From assembly GCA_039105265.1 (NCBI GenBank), contig JAPFFF010000079.1, forward strand, positions 186,001 through 250,000: a stretch of DNA of 64,000 nt, written 5' to 3'. Positions 19,582-28,470 of this stretch are shown piece after piece. This DNA is from Tritrichomonas musculus (Eukaryota; Parabasalia; Tritrichomonadida; Tritrichomonadidae). The notes beneath the pieces are model-generated. The model was not told the DNA's origin. It did not search any database and worked only from the letters and a program-made list of their open reading frames with translations. The stretch's first letter is position 1, and every line of letters starts with the position of its first letter. The translations under genes were made by a program, and so were the position numbers.

Positions 19582-22152
19582 ATGAATTTAAATCAAATCG
19601 AAAACTGCCTTAACGCAATATTTGGACCAGAAAATAAAGAGAGAGATGAAGCTTATCAAATACTACAATCTTATTCGCAAGATATAAATTTTTCAAATTT
19701 ACTTGCCCAAATTATCACAAGTGATAATTATCCAATTTTTCATAGAGTCTTATGTTTAAGCATTTTCATTCATTTTAATGTTGTATTTCCACCTGATCTC
19801 TTTTCAACTTTACTTCCTTTTTTAAATACACCAAATATACCATTTATCAATCAACTTAGTCAGTTGCTATCAAAAAAAATCACCACAGAAGAACAAGTTG
19901 TATTCCTTTTAAACACAGCCTCAAATTCAAATTTAGAATATATTCATGGAATACTTTCTTTATTAACAGATTTTTTAAGTTTTAATAAACTATGCGCTGA
20001 GAAAATCATCTTTTTTTGTGCTAATATTATTTCAGAAACGCAACAAGCGCCATTAGATTCACCTGACATTGATATTATTTTAAAAATCCGTGGGCTTGCT
20101 TCAGAAGCAATTAATTTAACTATGCTACCTGTTCCTGATTCAGATCAGAAATTTGAATCTAATCCATCATTTTGTCCGCTTTTAAAAAATCTTTTATCAC
20201 TTCCATTAAATGATCACAGAAATATAAATGTAGTTCAAAATATTTTTGGAAGTTCATTAAGACATTTGTCAGAAACCGATTTATTTAACATTTGTTTTCA
20301 ACAATTTCAAATTCTCAGCAAAATGGCCCCGCTTTCCGGATCTTTGATTTTTTTAGCATCAAAACTTTCTAACAGAATTCGAATTATATATGAATATGCA
20401 GAAGATGATGATGAAATTTCTTTTGATCCAAGAATTTTAGTTCAATGTGCTATTAATTGCTCTATTCTCAATAGCGATGTTATTGATCGATGGAGAATGA
20501 ATATAAATGAATTTTTTATTGAAAATATCAATCCAGATATAGATGATGACGATTACAATGATGATAATTTTGTTAGTTTACGAGAAAACTGCGTTTCCAT
20601 TGCAATGGATTTTGTAAATATAGCTGTTTCTTTTTGCATCCAAATCATGCGGGAAAGCCCATATCATATGGAAACCTCATTTTTCTTTTTATCTGAAATT
20701 TTACCTAATAATTCAAAAGTCGAATTTGACATAGCTTGTCCATCCGATGAAGATCCGATATTATATGGCCAATATATTAATTTAATTGCTCATCTAAATT
20801 TGGATATTGACAGTGATTTGCTTGAAGAATATATAGAAATGAACAACGACTTTCTTATTTATTTTATAGCTAAAGCAATTTTTAATTCAGAAGAAAATCC
20901 AACGTTCCTTAGCTATTTAGTACCGGTTACCATGAAACTACTTTCAATGCGTTTTATGTATGATACACCTGAATGTGCAGCGCATTTAGAATTTATTACA
21001 TACTTAATTGAAAAAAACAAACAAGCATTTATTCCTTTTATTGATCAATTAAATAATATTTTAATGCAGATATTACAAATTGTATTACCAATAAGAGATG
21101 CTACATTACAAATCATTACAATTTTTTCTATTTTTAGTAAGATTCCAGAATTATCATTACCACTTCAAAGTTTTATGCTTCCTTTTATTTGTGAAATGTT
21201 ATCTAATTCAAATGGAAATTCTTATTTGCTATTAACCGCATTGGATTTTATGACAATGCTATTTTCACCACTAAGCAATTCACTTTTGCCAATCAATGCT
21301 ATTCAGCCTTTTTTTGATTCATTTATGAAAATCATTACTGATTCATTAATGGCAGAAGTTAACTCATTAAATTCGGCTAATTATCAAATTATTCCAATTG
21401 ATGGCGATTCAATGATTTCAATCATGTCTTTATTAGCATTTTTCGCTCGATCTTACTCACCATCGCCTTTTGCTTCACCTGTTTGCAAATGGCTCGTCAA
21501 TGCTTTGATGAGTTTTGATCGAATTAAAAATAAAATGTTTCGTTATTTGCCTTCTTGCGTTGTTCATATTTTTCTGAATAATAATAACCATGATGACCTT
21601 ATTCAATTAGTGAAAGCACTTTATTTAAGATTGGCAAATAATGCTAATTCTCAATCGTTCAAGTTTTCACTTGCTTTGTCATTTTCAACGTTAGCATTGA
21701 TAGATTTTGATTCTTTTATGAAATATACAGAAGAATGCGGAATTGATATCCGTATTTTTCTCCCTACAATTCCCCAGATTTTATGTGAAAGCTCTGAGCC
21801 AAATTATGTTGATGATTTGATAATTTTAGCTGCTTTGTTTAAATTTGGCGATATGCATGTTTTTGATATCGATGAAGAAAAACCAATGACAATCGTTTCT
21901 TTGAGATCATTAAGTGTTGTATTTAATTTTTTGTTTGCAAGTGAAGAATTGGATGACAATAACTTAGATGATTTGGTTCAAGTATTAATTAATAAGAAAT
22001 CGACTAAGTTTAACAAAGATGACCCTTTCTTTTTGAACCATCCTTTCCGTACAATGAAATTTAGAGAGTTTTTAAAGAACGTACTTCCTCCTTTTGAAAA
22101 AATACCAAAATCTTTTCAAGATGACATTAAAAGAATTTTTTCACTTCGTTAA
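19582..22152 (+). CDS. Karyopherin/importin-beta-like HEAT-repeat protein
   Basis: 856 residues from the ATG at 19582 (three codons upstream there is only a TTG). The N-terminus, 'NQIENCLNAIFGPENKERDEA' in character, with an 'IITSDNYPIFHRVLCLSIFI' segment at about 45-64, resembles the start of importin-beta family proteins, where the first HEAT repeats bind Ran-GTP. The remainder is all-helical, Leu/Ile/Phe-rich and regularly amphipathic with an acidic loop near 310-325 (residues DIDDDDYNDDN), as in karyopherins. Length is near the 850-1000 typical of the family. It would carry cargo through nuclear pores. The subfamily is not clear and sequence divergence is high. The stop reads TAAA. Confidence 0.5.
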   Translation: MNLNQIENCLNAIFGPENKERDEAYQILQSYSQDINFSNLLAQIITSDNYPIFHRVLCLSIFIHFNVVFPPDLFSTLLPFLNTPNIPFINQLSQLLSKKITTEEQVVFLLNTASNSNLEYIHGILSLLTDFLSFNKLCAEKIIFFCANIISETQQAPLDSPDIDIILKIRGLASEAINLTMLPVPDSDQKFESNPSFCPLLKNLLSLPLNDHRNINVVQNIFGSSLRHLSETDLFNICFQQFQILSKMAPLSGSLIFLASKLSNRIRIIYEYAEDDDEISFDPRILVQCAINCSILNSDVIDRWRMNINEFFIENINPDIDDDDYNDDNFVSLRENCVSIAMDFVNIAVSFCIQIMRESPYHMETSFFFLSEILPNNSKVEFDIACPSDEDPILYGQYINLIAHLNLDIDSDLLEEYIEMNNDFLIYFIAKAIFNSEENPTFLSYLVPVTMKLLSMRFMYDTPECAAHLEFITYLIEKNKQAFIPFIDQLNNILMQILQIVLPIRDATLQIITIFSIFSKIPELSLPLQSFMLPFICEMLSNSNGNSYLLLTALDFMTMLFSPLSNSLLPINAIQPFFDSFMKIITDSLMAEVNSLNSANYQIIPIDGDSMISIMSLLAFFARSYSPSPFASPVCKWLVNALMSFDRIKNKMFRYLPSCVVHIFLNNNNHDDLIQLVKALYLRLANNANSQSFKFSLALSFSTLALIDFDSFMKYTEECGIDIRIFLPTIPQILCESSEPNYVDDLIILAALFKFGDMHVFDIDEEKPMTIVSLRSLSVVFNFLFASEELDDNNLDDLVQVLINKKSTKFNKDDPFFLNHPFRTMKFREFLKNVLPPFEKIPKSFQDDIKRIFSLR

Positions 22153-22344
22153 ATATTATACATATATATTTGTACACTAAACTAAATAATAATAAATATT
22201 CATGCATTTCCCTCCAATATATAATTAAAGTTATATTTAGATTTTTTGTAAAAAAAAAAAAAAAAAAAGTGATCATCTAGAAAATCAAACCAACAAACTA
22301 AGCCCAAAAAATTTAAACATTTTGCGTTCCAAAATTTTGGAATT

Positions 22345-25300
22345 ATGTATCCTTTTTTTTTCAACCATGCAGACGACACAGATAATAAAGACGAAAAATC
22401 GAATTCGAAGGAGGGAAAAAATAAAAAACAAGATCTTCAAAATTTACTTTCTTTTCCAACTTCATTATTTAAAAATCGATCACCTATTTTTGATAGTAAT
22501 CAAGGAAACAAAATATCATCAAATAATTCGGCAAAAAGTCAACAATCACCTTCTAGAAAACCAATACCTTTGTCATGCAATATTATGACTGCGAATGCCA
22601 ACTCACCAATGTCTCATAGTTCTGCTGGAGCTCTTGCTATCCTTAAAAAAGAAACAAAACACAAGGTAGGAATAAATGACAAATCTACAGAAAAAATTGA
22701 TCATAGAAATACTCAGAATGGGCCAATTGAAAACAAAGTACAAAAACGAACTCCTCAAATTCCTGTTAATACTAGTCAAACAAATATAATTGACACCAAA
22801 AAAATATCAAGCAATACCAAAATCCAAAAAGAACAGATAGCAAACGCTGTTTCTCAAATAATTCCCAATACAAATATAATTGAAAGCTCAAACAATGAAA
22901 ATAAAACTAATAAGAGGAGTAAAAAAAAATTATCAACAGATACTAATCAAGATGTTAGTAAACTTTTTCAAGAGGAACTCCAAAAACATAAAAAAAATCA
23001 AATAGTAAAAAAAATAAATCAGGAAGATCAAGAACAGTCAAATCTCGATATTATTCAATATCCGAAATCATTAAACCATGAACAAGAAAACAAAGGAGAA
23101 CAAATAAAAATTGCAAATGATAATGAGATAAAGCACCAAAAAAGCACACCGAAGAAAGAATTAAACCAAAACAAACAAAATTACGCAAGCGACCAAAAAC
23201 CAATTCAAAAAGTTAAAAAGAGAAAGAAAAAAGAAAACAAAAAAGATCTCCAAGATGAAATAATATATTTTAATGATAATGATTCCGATTATTCAAATGA
23301 CACATCTTATTATTATTACAAAAAAGCCAGCCAAAATCCAAGCTCATCGCACATTAGAACACGAAGTCAAAAAAGTGACAAAAAACGTTCAAGAGGTAAG
23401 AAAAAATCAGATGATTTTTGTCCTTCTAGGCCAATAAATTACGAAGAGCTCCAATTCTCGCCATTCATGATGACAAGGAGCCAGGAAAGAGAACTGAAAA
23501 AACATAAAAAATCGGCAAAATTTTTCGATGTAAGTGATGTGAAAACTCTCAAATTTTTGAATGGCAAAGAAAATTCAGAAGACGTTAATGATGACTTGGC
23601 CGTTGATGGAGATGAGGAAATAGTTGAAAATGGCCATAGTAAAGAGGACGTTCAGCTTATAAACGACATCTGCAGAGACAGGAACAGTGCTCATGAAGAG
23701 CCGGTCATCAGGTGCATAATTCCGCTCTCCAAGCCAATCTTTATGAACACAAGCACGCACCAAAACAAATCCACGAATTTAGCTCAAAACAATGAAAGCG
23801 TTAACAAAAGTCTACATCAAAATAACAACAACAATTTTACTCAAAAAAACACCGCAAACGGCCCAACCCAAAACAGCACAAATGCTTTAGCTCAAAACAA
23901 CAATAACAACTTTTTAGCTCAAAACAACAATAACAACTTTTTAGCTCAAAACAACAATAACAACTTTTTAGCTCAAAACAACAATAACAACTTTTTAGTT
24001 CAAAACAACAATAACAACAATTTAATTCAAAGCACTACAAATAATTTAATTCAAAACAACAATAACAACTTTTTAGCTCAAAACAACAATAACAACTTTT
24101 TAGCTCAAAACAACAATAACAACTTTTTAGTTCAAAACAACAATAACAACAATTTAATTCAAAGCACTACAAATAATTTAATTCAAAACAACAATAACAA
24201 CTTTTTAGTTCAAAACACTAATAATAATTTAATTCAAAATAACAACTTTTTAGCTCAAAGCACTAATAATAATTTAGTTCAAAATAACAACAATTTAATT
24301 CAAAGCACTAATAATAATTTAGTTCAAAATAACAACAATTTAATTCAAAGCACTAATAATAATTTAATTCAAAATAACAACTTTTTAGCTCAAAGCACTA
24401 ATAATAATTTAATTCAAAATAACAACTTTTTAATTCAAAGCACTAATAATAATTTAGTTCAAAATAACAACAATTTAATTCAAAGCACTAATAATAATTT
24501 AATTCAAAATAACAACTTTTTAGCTCAAAGCACTAATAATAATTTAATTCAAAATAACAACAATTTAATTCAAAGCACTAATAATAATTTAATTCAAAAT
24601 AACAACAATTTAATTCAAAGCACTAATAATAATTTAGTTCAAAATAACAACTTTTTAGCTCAAAGCACTAATAATAATTTAGTTCAAAATAACAACAATT
24701 TAATTCAAAGCACTAATAATAATTTAATTCAAAATAACAACAATTTAATTCAAAGCACTAATAATAATTTAGTTCATAATAACACAAATGTTTTGATTCA
24801 AAACAATGGTTTAGCTCAAAACTATAATGAATATTTAGCTCAAAAAAGCGGGGACAATTTTATTCAAAGCAGCAATAATGGCTTAGTGCAGAATCATAAT
24901 GAAAATGAAAATCCAAGTTCAAGTGAAAATGCAAGCAATGCCGATCTTGGAGCTCCAAGCTTTAACGATGATCTAGGCGCTCAAGAACGCGGCAAAGATT
25001 TGGAAGAAGCTGAAAAGGAGAAAATCAACTTCACTCTGTATCCGTCGCAGGCTCTTTCTGAGCTCCACAGAGAGAGGCAAATGAAGGCTCTCGCTTCAAA
25101 ACAGAAAGAAAATGATTCAAAAAGTTCGACTTTTTATTATATTGACGAAGAACCTGAAAATTCGCCTGTTCGCTTCGTGAACTCTCTCTCAAAATTCATC
25201 GAGAACGAGAAAAACAGGGAGCACGGAATAAGGCCAACCGCTTTTAACCACCACAGAATTAAAGAAAGCAGGGAGCAGGAAGCCACAAGCAACAGAGAAC

Positions 25301-28113
25301 AAATAAACACTGAAAATATACTTAGAAATAGAATAAGCAAAGAACAAGAAGCCAAACTAAATAAAGATAGCATATTTAAAAGTAGAGATGAAAATAGAAC
25401 GAACAAAGAAGAGCAAGAAGAAACAACAAACAACAATGAAAATATACTTATAAATAGAATAAACAAAGAAGAAGAAGAAACCAAAATAAATAAAGAAAGC
25501 ATATTTAAAAGTAGAGATGAAAATAGAACGAACAAAGAAGAGCAAGAAGAAACAACAAACAACAATGAAAATATACTTAGAAATAGAATAAACAAAAAAG
25601 AAGAAGAAGAAACCAAAATAAATAAAGAAAGCATATTTAAAAGTAGAGATGAAAATAGAACGAACAAAGAAGAGCAAGAAGAAACAACAAACAACAATGA
25701 AAATATACTTAGAAATAGAATAAACAAAAAAGAAGAAGAAACAACAATAAACAATGAAAATATACTTAGAAATAGAATAAACAAAAAAGAAGAAGAAGAA
25801 ACCAAAATAAATAAAGAAAGCATATTTAGAAATCGAGATGAAAATAGAACAAACAAAGAAGGACAAGAAACGACAAATGACAATGAAAGCATACTTAGAA
25901 GTAGAACAAAAAGAGAAGAGGAAGGAATGACAAGTAACAATGAACAAGAAGCCAAAATAAACACAGAAAACATAATTAGTAATGAAGATAAAGCTGAAGG
26001 CAATCCATCAAATGCATCAGCAGCAAACAGCGCAGATGAAAACTGGGAACACGTGATGCAAGCCAACGACAGCGCCATCACAGCATCGTCATCTGACGAA
26101 TCGACGACTGATTCGCAGCCAACAAACAACGATCAAACTCCAAAGAATTCAATTTCAACGCCCAATTTATCACAGCAGGCGACAACTCAGCCGCAGCAGC
26201 CGGCGAAGCATCACCACCAGATTGTCTATCCGCACATAAACATCCCTTCCTCGCATGGCTTTGTGTTTGAAGACTTTCTGAAAAAGCGGGCCAAAATGAT
26301 GGATGAAATTGAGAGCAAAGAAAAAGTTACAGAAACAACTAACAAAGAGATTGAAAAGCCAGCCAAGCCAGTCCAATCCATTCCCAACTCACGGAGCGTT
26401 GATGTCTCATTGAAACCGTTGAAATCGACTCCGAATGTTGCAATAAACTCAACCGAAAAAGCAATAAACAGACTCATTGAAATTTCAAAGAACTTGAACA
26501 CTATCAAAAGTGACGATGAAGATGAAGATGACCCCAAAAATTCATCTAAGGCTTTCATCCCTCCATTCTTCAAGGAGAATCATCCAAAGAGGTCATTCAT
26601 GGATGACGAGGACGATTTGACAAAGTACAACGAATTCGAAAGGGCAATTTTCTCTGCCGGAAAGAAGTCCAAATGGCAAAGCAGGAAGCTTTCTGGTTTC
26701 CAGAGTCAGAGTGTTGATTCTAAACTAAACAACTTTGACGATAATGATGATGGCGAATTTATTCCACCTTCATACAAAAAGTCATCAAAACCAAAGAAAA
26801 AGTTGCAACAAAATGACAAAAATAAAGAAAAAGAAACAACAAAGAAAAAAGAAAGTGAAAAAACTAAAGAAAAAGAAACAACAAAGAAAAAAGAAAGCGA
26901 AAAAACTAAAGAAAAAGAAACAACAAAGAAAAAAGAAAGCGAAAAAACTAAAGAAAAAGAAATTGCAAAGAAGAAAGAAAGCGAAAAAACTAAAGAAAAA
27001 GAAACAACAAAGAAAAAAGAAAGTGAAAAAACTAAAGAAAAAGAAATTGCAAAGAAAAAAGAAAGTGAAAAAAATAAAGAAAAAGAGAAAAACAAAACAA
27101 AATCAAAATCAAAAGAAACCTCTAAGAAGAAAGATAGTAAAAAAAGGAAAGAAAAAATAGGTGAAAATGAAGGTGAAAATTTAAACGTACATGATAGAAA
27201 AAGTGAAAATGATATAAATGACGTAGAATGGATTGATCCTGATTTTTATAACCAAATGCAAAAAGATTTGGAATCATCATTCAGTGAAATGAACAATACC
27301 TTATTGAATGATTCAAACAATCCTTCTCAAAATCAGACATCAGATATTCCAAAATTTCGGCCAATTCAGAAAAAAAATTCAAAAACTAAGAACTCTGTTA
27401 CAGAGGATAAAACTGATAACGATTTTACAATTGGGATGCTTATCAACGAATTAGTTGATAAAAGAAACCCTAAGTCACCTTCAATTTCAAAGCAAAATTC
27501 AAAAGATAAAATTAAATCAAATCAGCCAAATAATCATTCAATTTTAAAATATGTTACAACTAGTAAACAAAATGAAAATGTATCAAAAGATAATTATGAC
27601 AATATAAAAACGGATAATAATGATTCTAATCCAATAGAAAATTCCATTAATAACTTAAATCAAGACAAGATTTCGTTAAATGATAATAATAATCAGTTGG
27701 ATAAAATCAAAAGCAATGAAAAAATAGAAAATATAGAGCCCCGAGATCATCAGGAAAACACAAGAAAAATTGAAGATATTATAAACAACAAAGAAAACTT
27801 CAATTTGGAAGGAACAGATAATATAAGTACAAATGAAAAGCAAGAAACAACCAATATTGATATAGCCCAAGCGGAAGTAACAGATATGAAACCAAATGGT
27901 CTCAATAACCAAATGGCGATACATAGAAGACCATTTCCAAGAAAAATATCAGATATAATGAATACTGAAGAAATAAACGAAATGCAGAGAATTGTTCAAG
28001 AAGCCAATAGCAAAGAACCAACTCCTCAATTTGATCCAGAAATAAAAGAGAACTTCAATAAAAAAACAATGGATTACAAAGATGTATTTAAAGATCCTTT
28101 GACGCCTTTTTGA
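22345..28113 (+). CDS. Giant Asn/Gln/Lys-rich low-complexity protein
   Basis: 1922 residues from an ATG, almost all low complexity. There is a basic, Lys/Asn/Ser-rich region (1-460); an Asn-rich repeat block (about 475-850) of 15-residue units such as NNNLIQ-STNNNLVQ-NNNFLAQ; a Lys/Glu/Arg/Asn block (about 1000-1215) with long near-identical units around RDENRTNKEEQEETTNNNEN; a disordered middle; and a tract of KEKETTKKKESEKT units (about 1490-1590). The C-terminus has a more conserved look (RKISDIMNTEEINEMQ). No known domain is visible. Basic clusters suggest a nuclear protein, and the Asn/Gln tract is prion-like by composition. The DNA repeats are nearly identical, so copy number is likely to vary between strains and could be wrong in an assembly. 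Confidence 0.75.
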   Translation: MYPFFFNHADDTDNKDEKSNSKEGKNKKQDLQNLLSFPTSLFKNRSPIFDSNQGNKISSNNSAKSQQSPSRKPIPLSCNIMTANANSPMSHSSAGALAILKKETKHKVGINDKSTEKIDHRNTQNGPIENKVQKRTPQIPVNTSQTNIIDTKKISSNTKIQKEQIANAVSQIIPNTNIIESSNNENKTNKRSKKKLSTDTNQDVSKLFQEELQKHKKNQIVKKINQEDQEQSNLDIIQYPKSLNHEQENKGEQIKIANDNEIKHQKSTPKKELNQNKQNYASDQKPIQKVKKRKKKENKKDLQDEIIYFNDNDSDYSNDTSYYYYKKASQNPSSSHIRTRSQKSDKKRSRGKKKSDDFCPSRPINYEELQFSPFMMTRSQERELKKHKKSAKFFDVSDVKTLKFLNGKENSEDVNDDLAVDGDEEIVENGHSKEDVQLINDICRDRNSAHEEPVIRCIIPLSKPIFMNTSTHQNKSTNLAQNNESVNKSLHQNNNNNFTQKNTANGPTQNSTNALAQNNNNNFLAQNNNNNFLAQNNNNNFLAQNNNNNFLVQNNNNNNLIQSTTNNLIQNNNNNFLAQNNNNNFLAQNNNNNFLVQNNNNNNLIQSTTNNLIQNNNNNFLVQNTNNNLIQNNNFLAQSTNNNLVQNNNNLIQSTNNNLVQNNNNLIQSTNNNLIQNNNFLAQSTNNNLIQNNNFLIQSTNNNLVQNNNNLIQSTNNNLIQNNNFLAQSTNNNLIQNNNNLIQSTNNNLIQNNNNLIQSTNNNLVQNNNFLAQSTNNNLVQNNNNLIQSTNNNLIQNNNNLIQSTNNNLVHNNTNVLIQNNGLAQNYNEYLAQKSGDNFIQSSNNGLVQNHNENENPSSSENASNADLGAPSFNDDLGAQERGKDLEEAEKEKINFTLYPSQALSELHRERQMKALASKQKENDSKSSTFYYIDEEPENSPVRFVNSLSKFIENEKNREHGIRPTAFNHHRIKESREQEATSNREQINTENILRNRISKEQEAKLNKDSIFKSRDENRTNKEEQEETTNNNENILINRINKEEEETKINKESIFKSRDENRTNKEEQEETTNNNENILRNRINKKEEEETKINKESIFKSRDENRTNKEEQEETTNNNENILRNRINKKEEETTINNENILRNRINKKEEEETKINKESIFRNRDENRTNKEGQETTNDNESILRSRTKREEEGMTSNNEQEAKINTENIISNEDKAEGNPSNASAANSADENWEHVMQANDSAITASSSDESTTDSQPTNNDQTPKNSISTPNLSQQATTQPQQPAKHHHQIVYPHINIPSSHGFVFEDFLKKRAKMMDEIESKEKVTETTNKEIEKPAKPVQSIPNSRSVDVSLKPLKSTPNVAINSTEKAINRLIEISKNLNTIKSDDEDEDDPKNSSKAFIPPFFKENHPKRSFMDDEDDLTKYNEFERAIFSAGKKSKWQSRKLSGFQSQSVDSKLNNFDDNDDGEFIPPSYKKSSKPKKKLQQNDKNKEKETTKKKESEKTKEKETTKKKESEKTKEKETTKKKESEKTKEKEIAKKKESEKTKEKETTKKKESEKTKEKEIAKKKESEKNKEKEKNKTKSKSKETSKKKDSKKRKEKIGENEGENLNVHDRKSENDINDVEWIDPDFYNQMQKDLESSFSEMNNTLLNDSNNPSQNQTSDIPKFRPIQKKNSKTKNSVTEDKTDNDFTIGMLINELVDKRNPKSPSISKQNSKDKIKSNQPNNHSILKYVTTSKQNENVSKDNYDNIKTDNNDSNPIENSINNLNQDKISLNDNNNQLDKIKSNEKIENIEPRDHQENTRKIEDIINNKENFNLEGTDNISTNEKQETTNIDIAQAEVTDMKPNGLNNQMAIHRRPFPRKISDIMNTEEINEMQRIVQEANSKEPTPQFDPEIKENFNKKTMDYKDVFKDPLTPF
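23878..24780 (+). repeat. Coding minisatellite (Asn-rich units)
   Basis: In-frame tandem repeats inside the large gene. A 30-bp unit (AACAACAATAACAACTTTTTAG followed by CTCAAA) recurs at the start, then a longer unit of about 54 bp around AGCACTAATAATAATTTAAT is repeated many times with only small changes. All units keep the reading frame. Confidence 0.85.
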
Positions 28114-28263
28114 ATCGATCAAGTTAGATTCAAAAAAAAAATTGTTATTAAATTATATATTATTTATGTTAATAAAGATATTAGACTAAATATTTTATGC
28201 TTCTTCTATGATGCTAGCTTTTTTTTTTTTTTTTGTAAGATAAAAATGGAAGAATTTAAAAAT

Positions 28264-28274
28264 AATAAAAAAAA
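28264..28274 (-). terminator. Pol III terminator of tRNA-Thr
   Basis: Eight consecutive T's on the minus strand immediately after the tRNA 3' end, the standard Pol III stop. Confidence 0.8.
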
Positions 28275-28347
28275 TGCCTACGAGCGGAGTCGGACCGCCG
28301 ACCTTTCGCTTACAAGGCGAACGCAATAACCACTATGCTACGCAGGC
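28275..28347 (-). tRNA. tRNA-Thr (TGT)
   Basis: 73 nt including discriminator A. The acceptor is GCCTGCG/CGTAGGC with one G-T pair, the anticodon stem TTCGC/GCGAA encloses CTTGTAA (anticodon TGT), and the T arm is GGCGG/CCGCT with loop TCCGACT. A T-run (minus strand ATTTTTTTTATT) directly follows the 3' end and serves as Pol III terminator. It lies between the convergent 3' end of the giant gene and the 5' end of the UBR7-like gene. Confidence 0.95.
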
Positions 28348-28470
28348 TTCTGAAAGAAGAAATGAAATGATTCATAACAGAGTATTAGAATTCTCTCTCC
28401 CTTTGATTCTTAAAATCTTCATATTAAAAGAAAATCATTTTTTAATTTTAATTTCCAGTTTATTTATTAA

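Noticed and set aside
22322-22588. Alternative frame at the start of the giant gene
   Set aside because: Overlaps the long frame, has no homology and ends quickly.
25137-26129. Minus-strand open frame rich in Leu/Ser/Phe opposite the giant gene
   Set aside because: It is the reverse reading of Lys/Glu/Asn repeats and looks membrane-like only because of composition.
26706-27095. Minus-strand hydrophobic repeat protein
   Set aside because: Antisense shadow of the KEKETTKKKE repeat tract.
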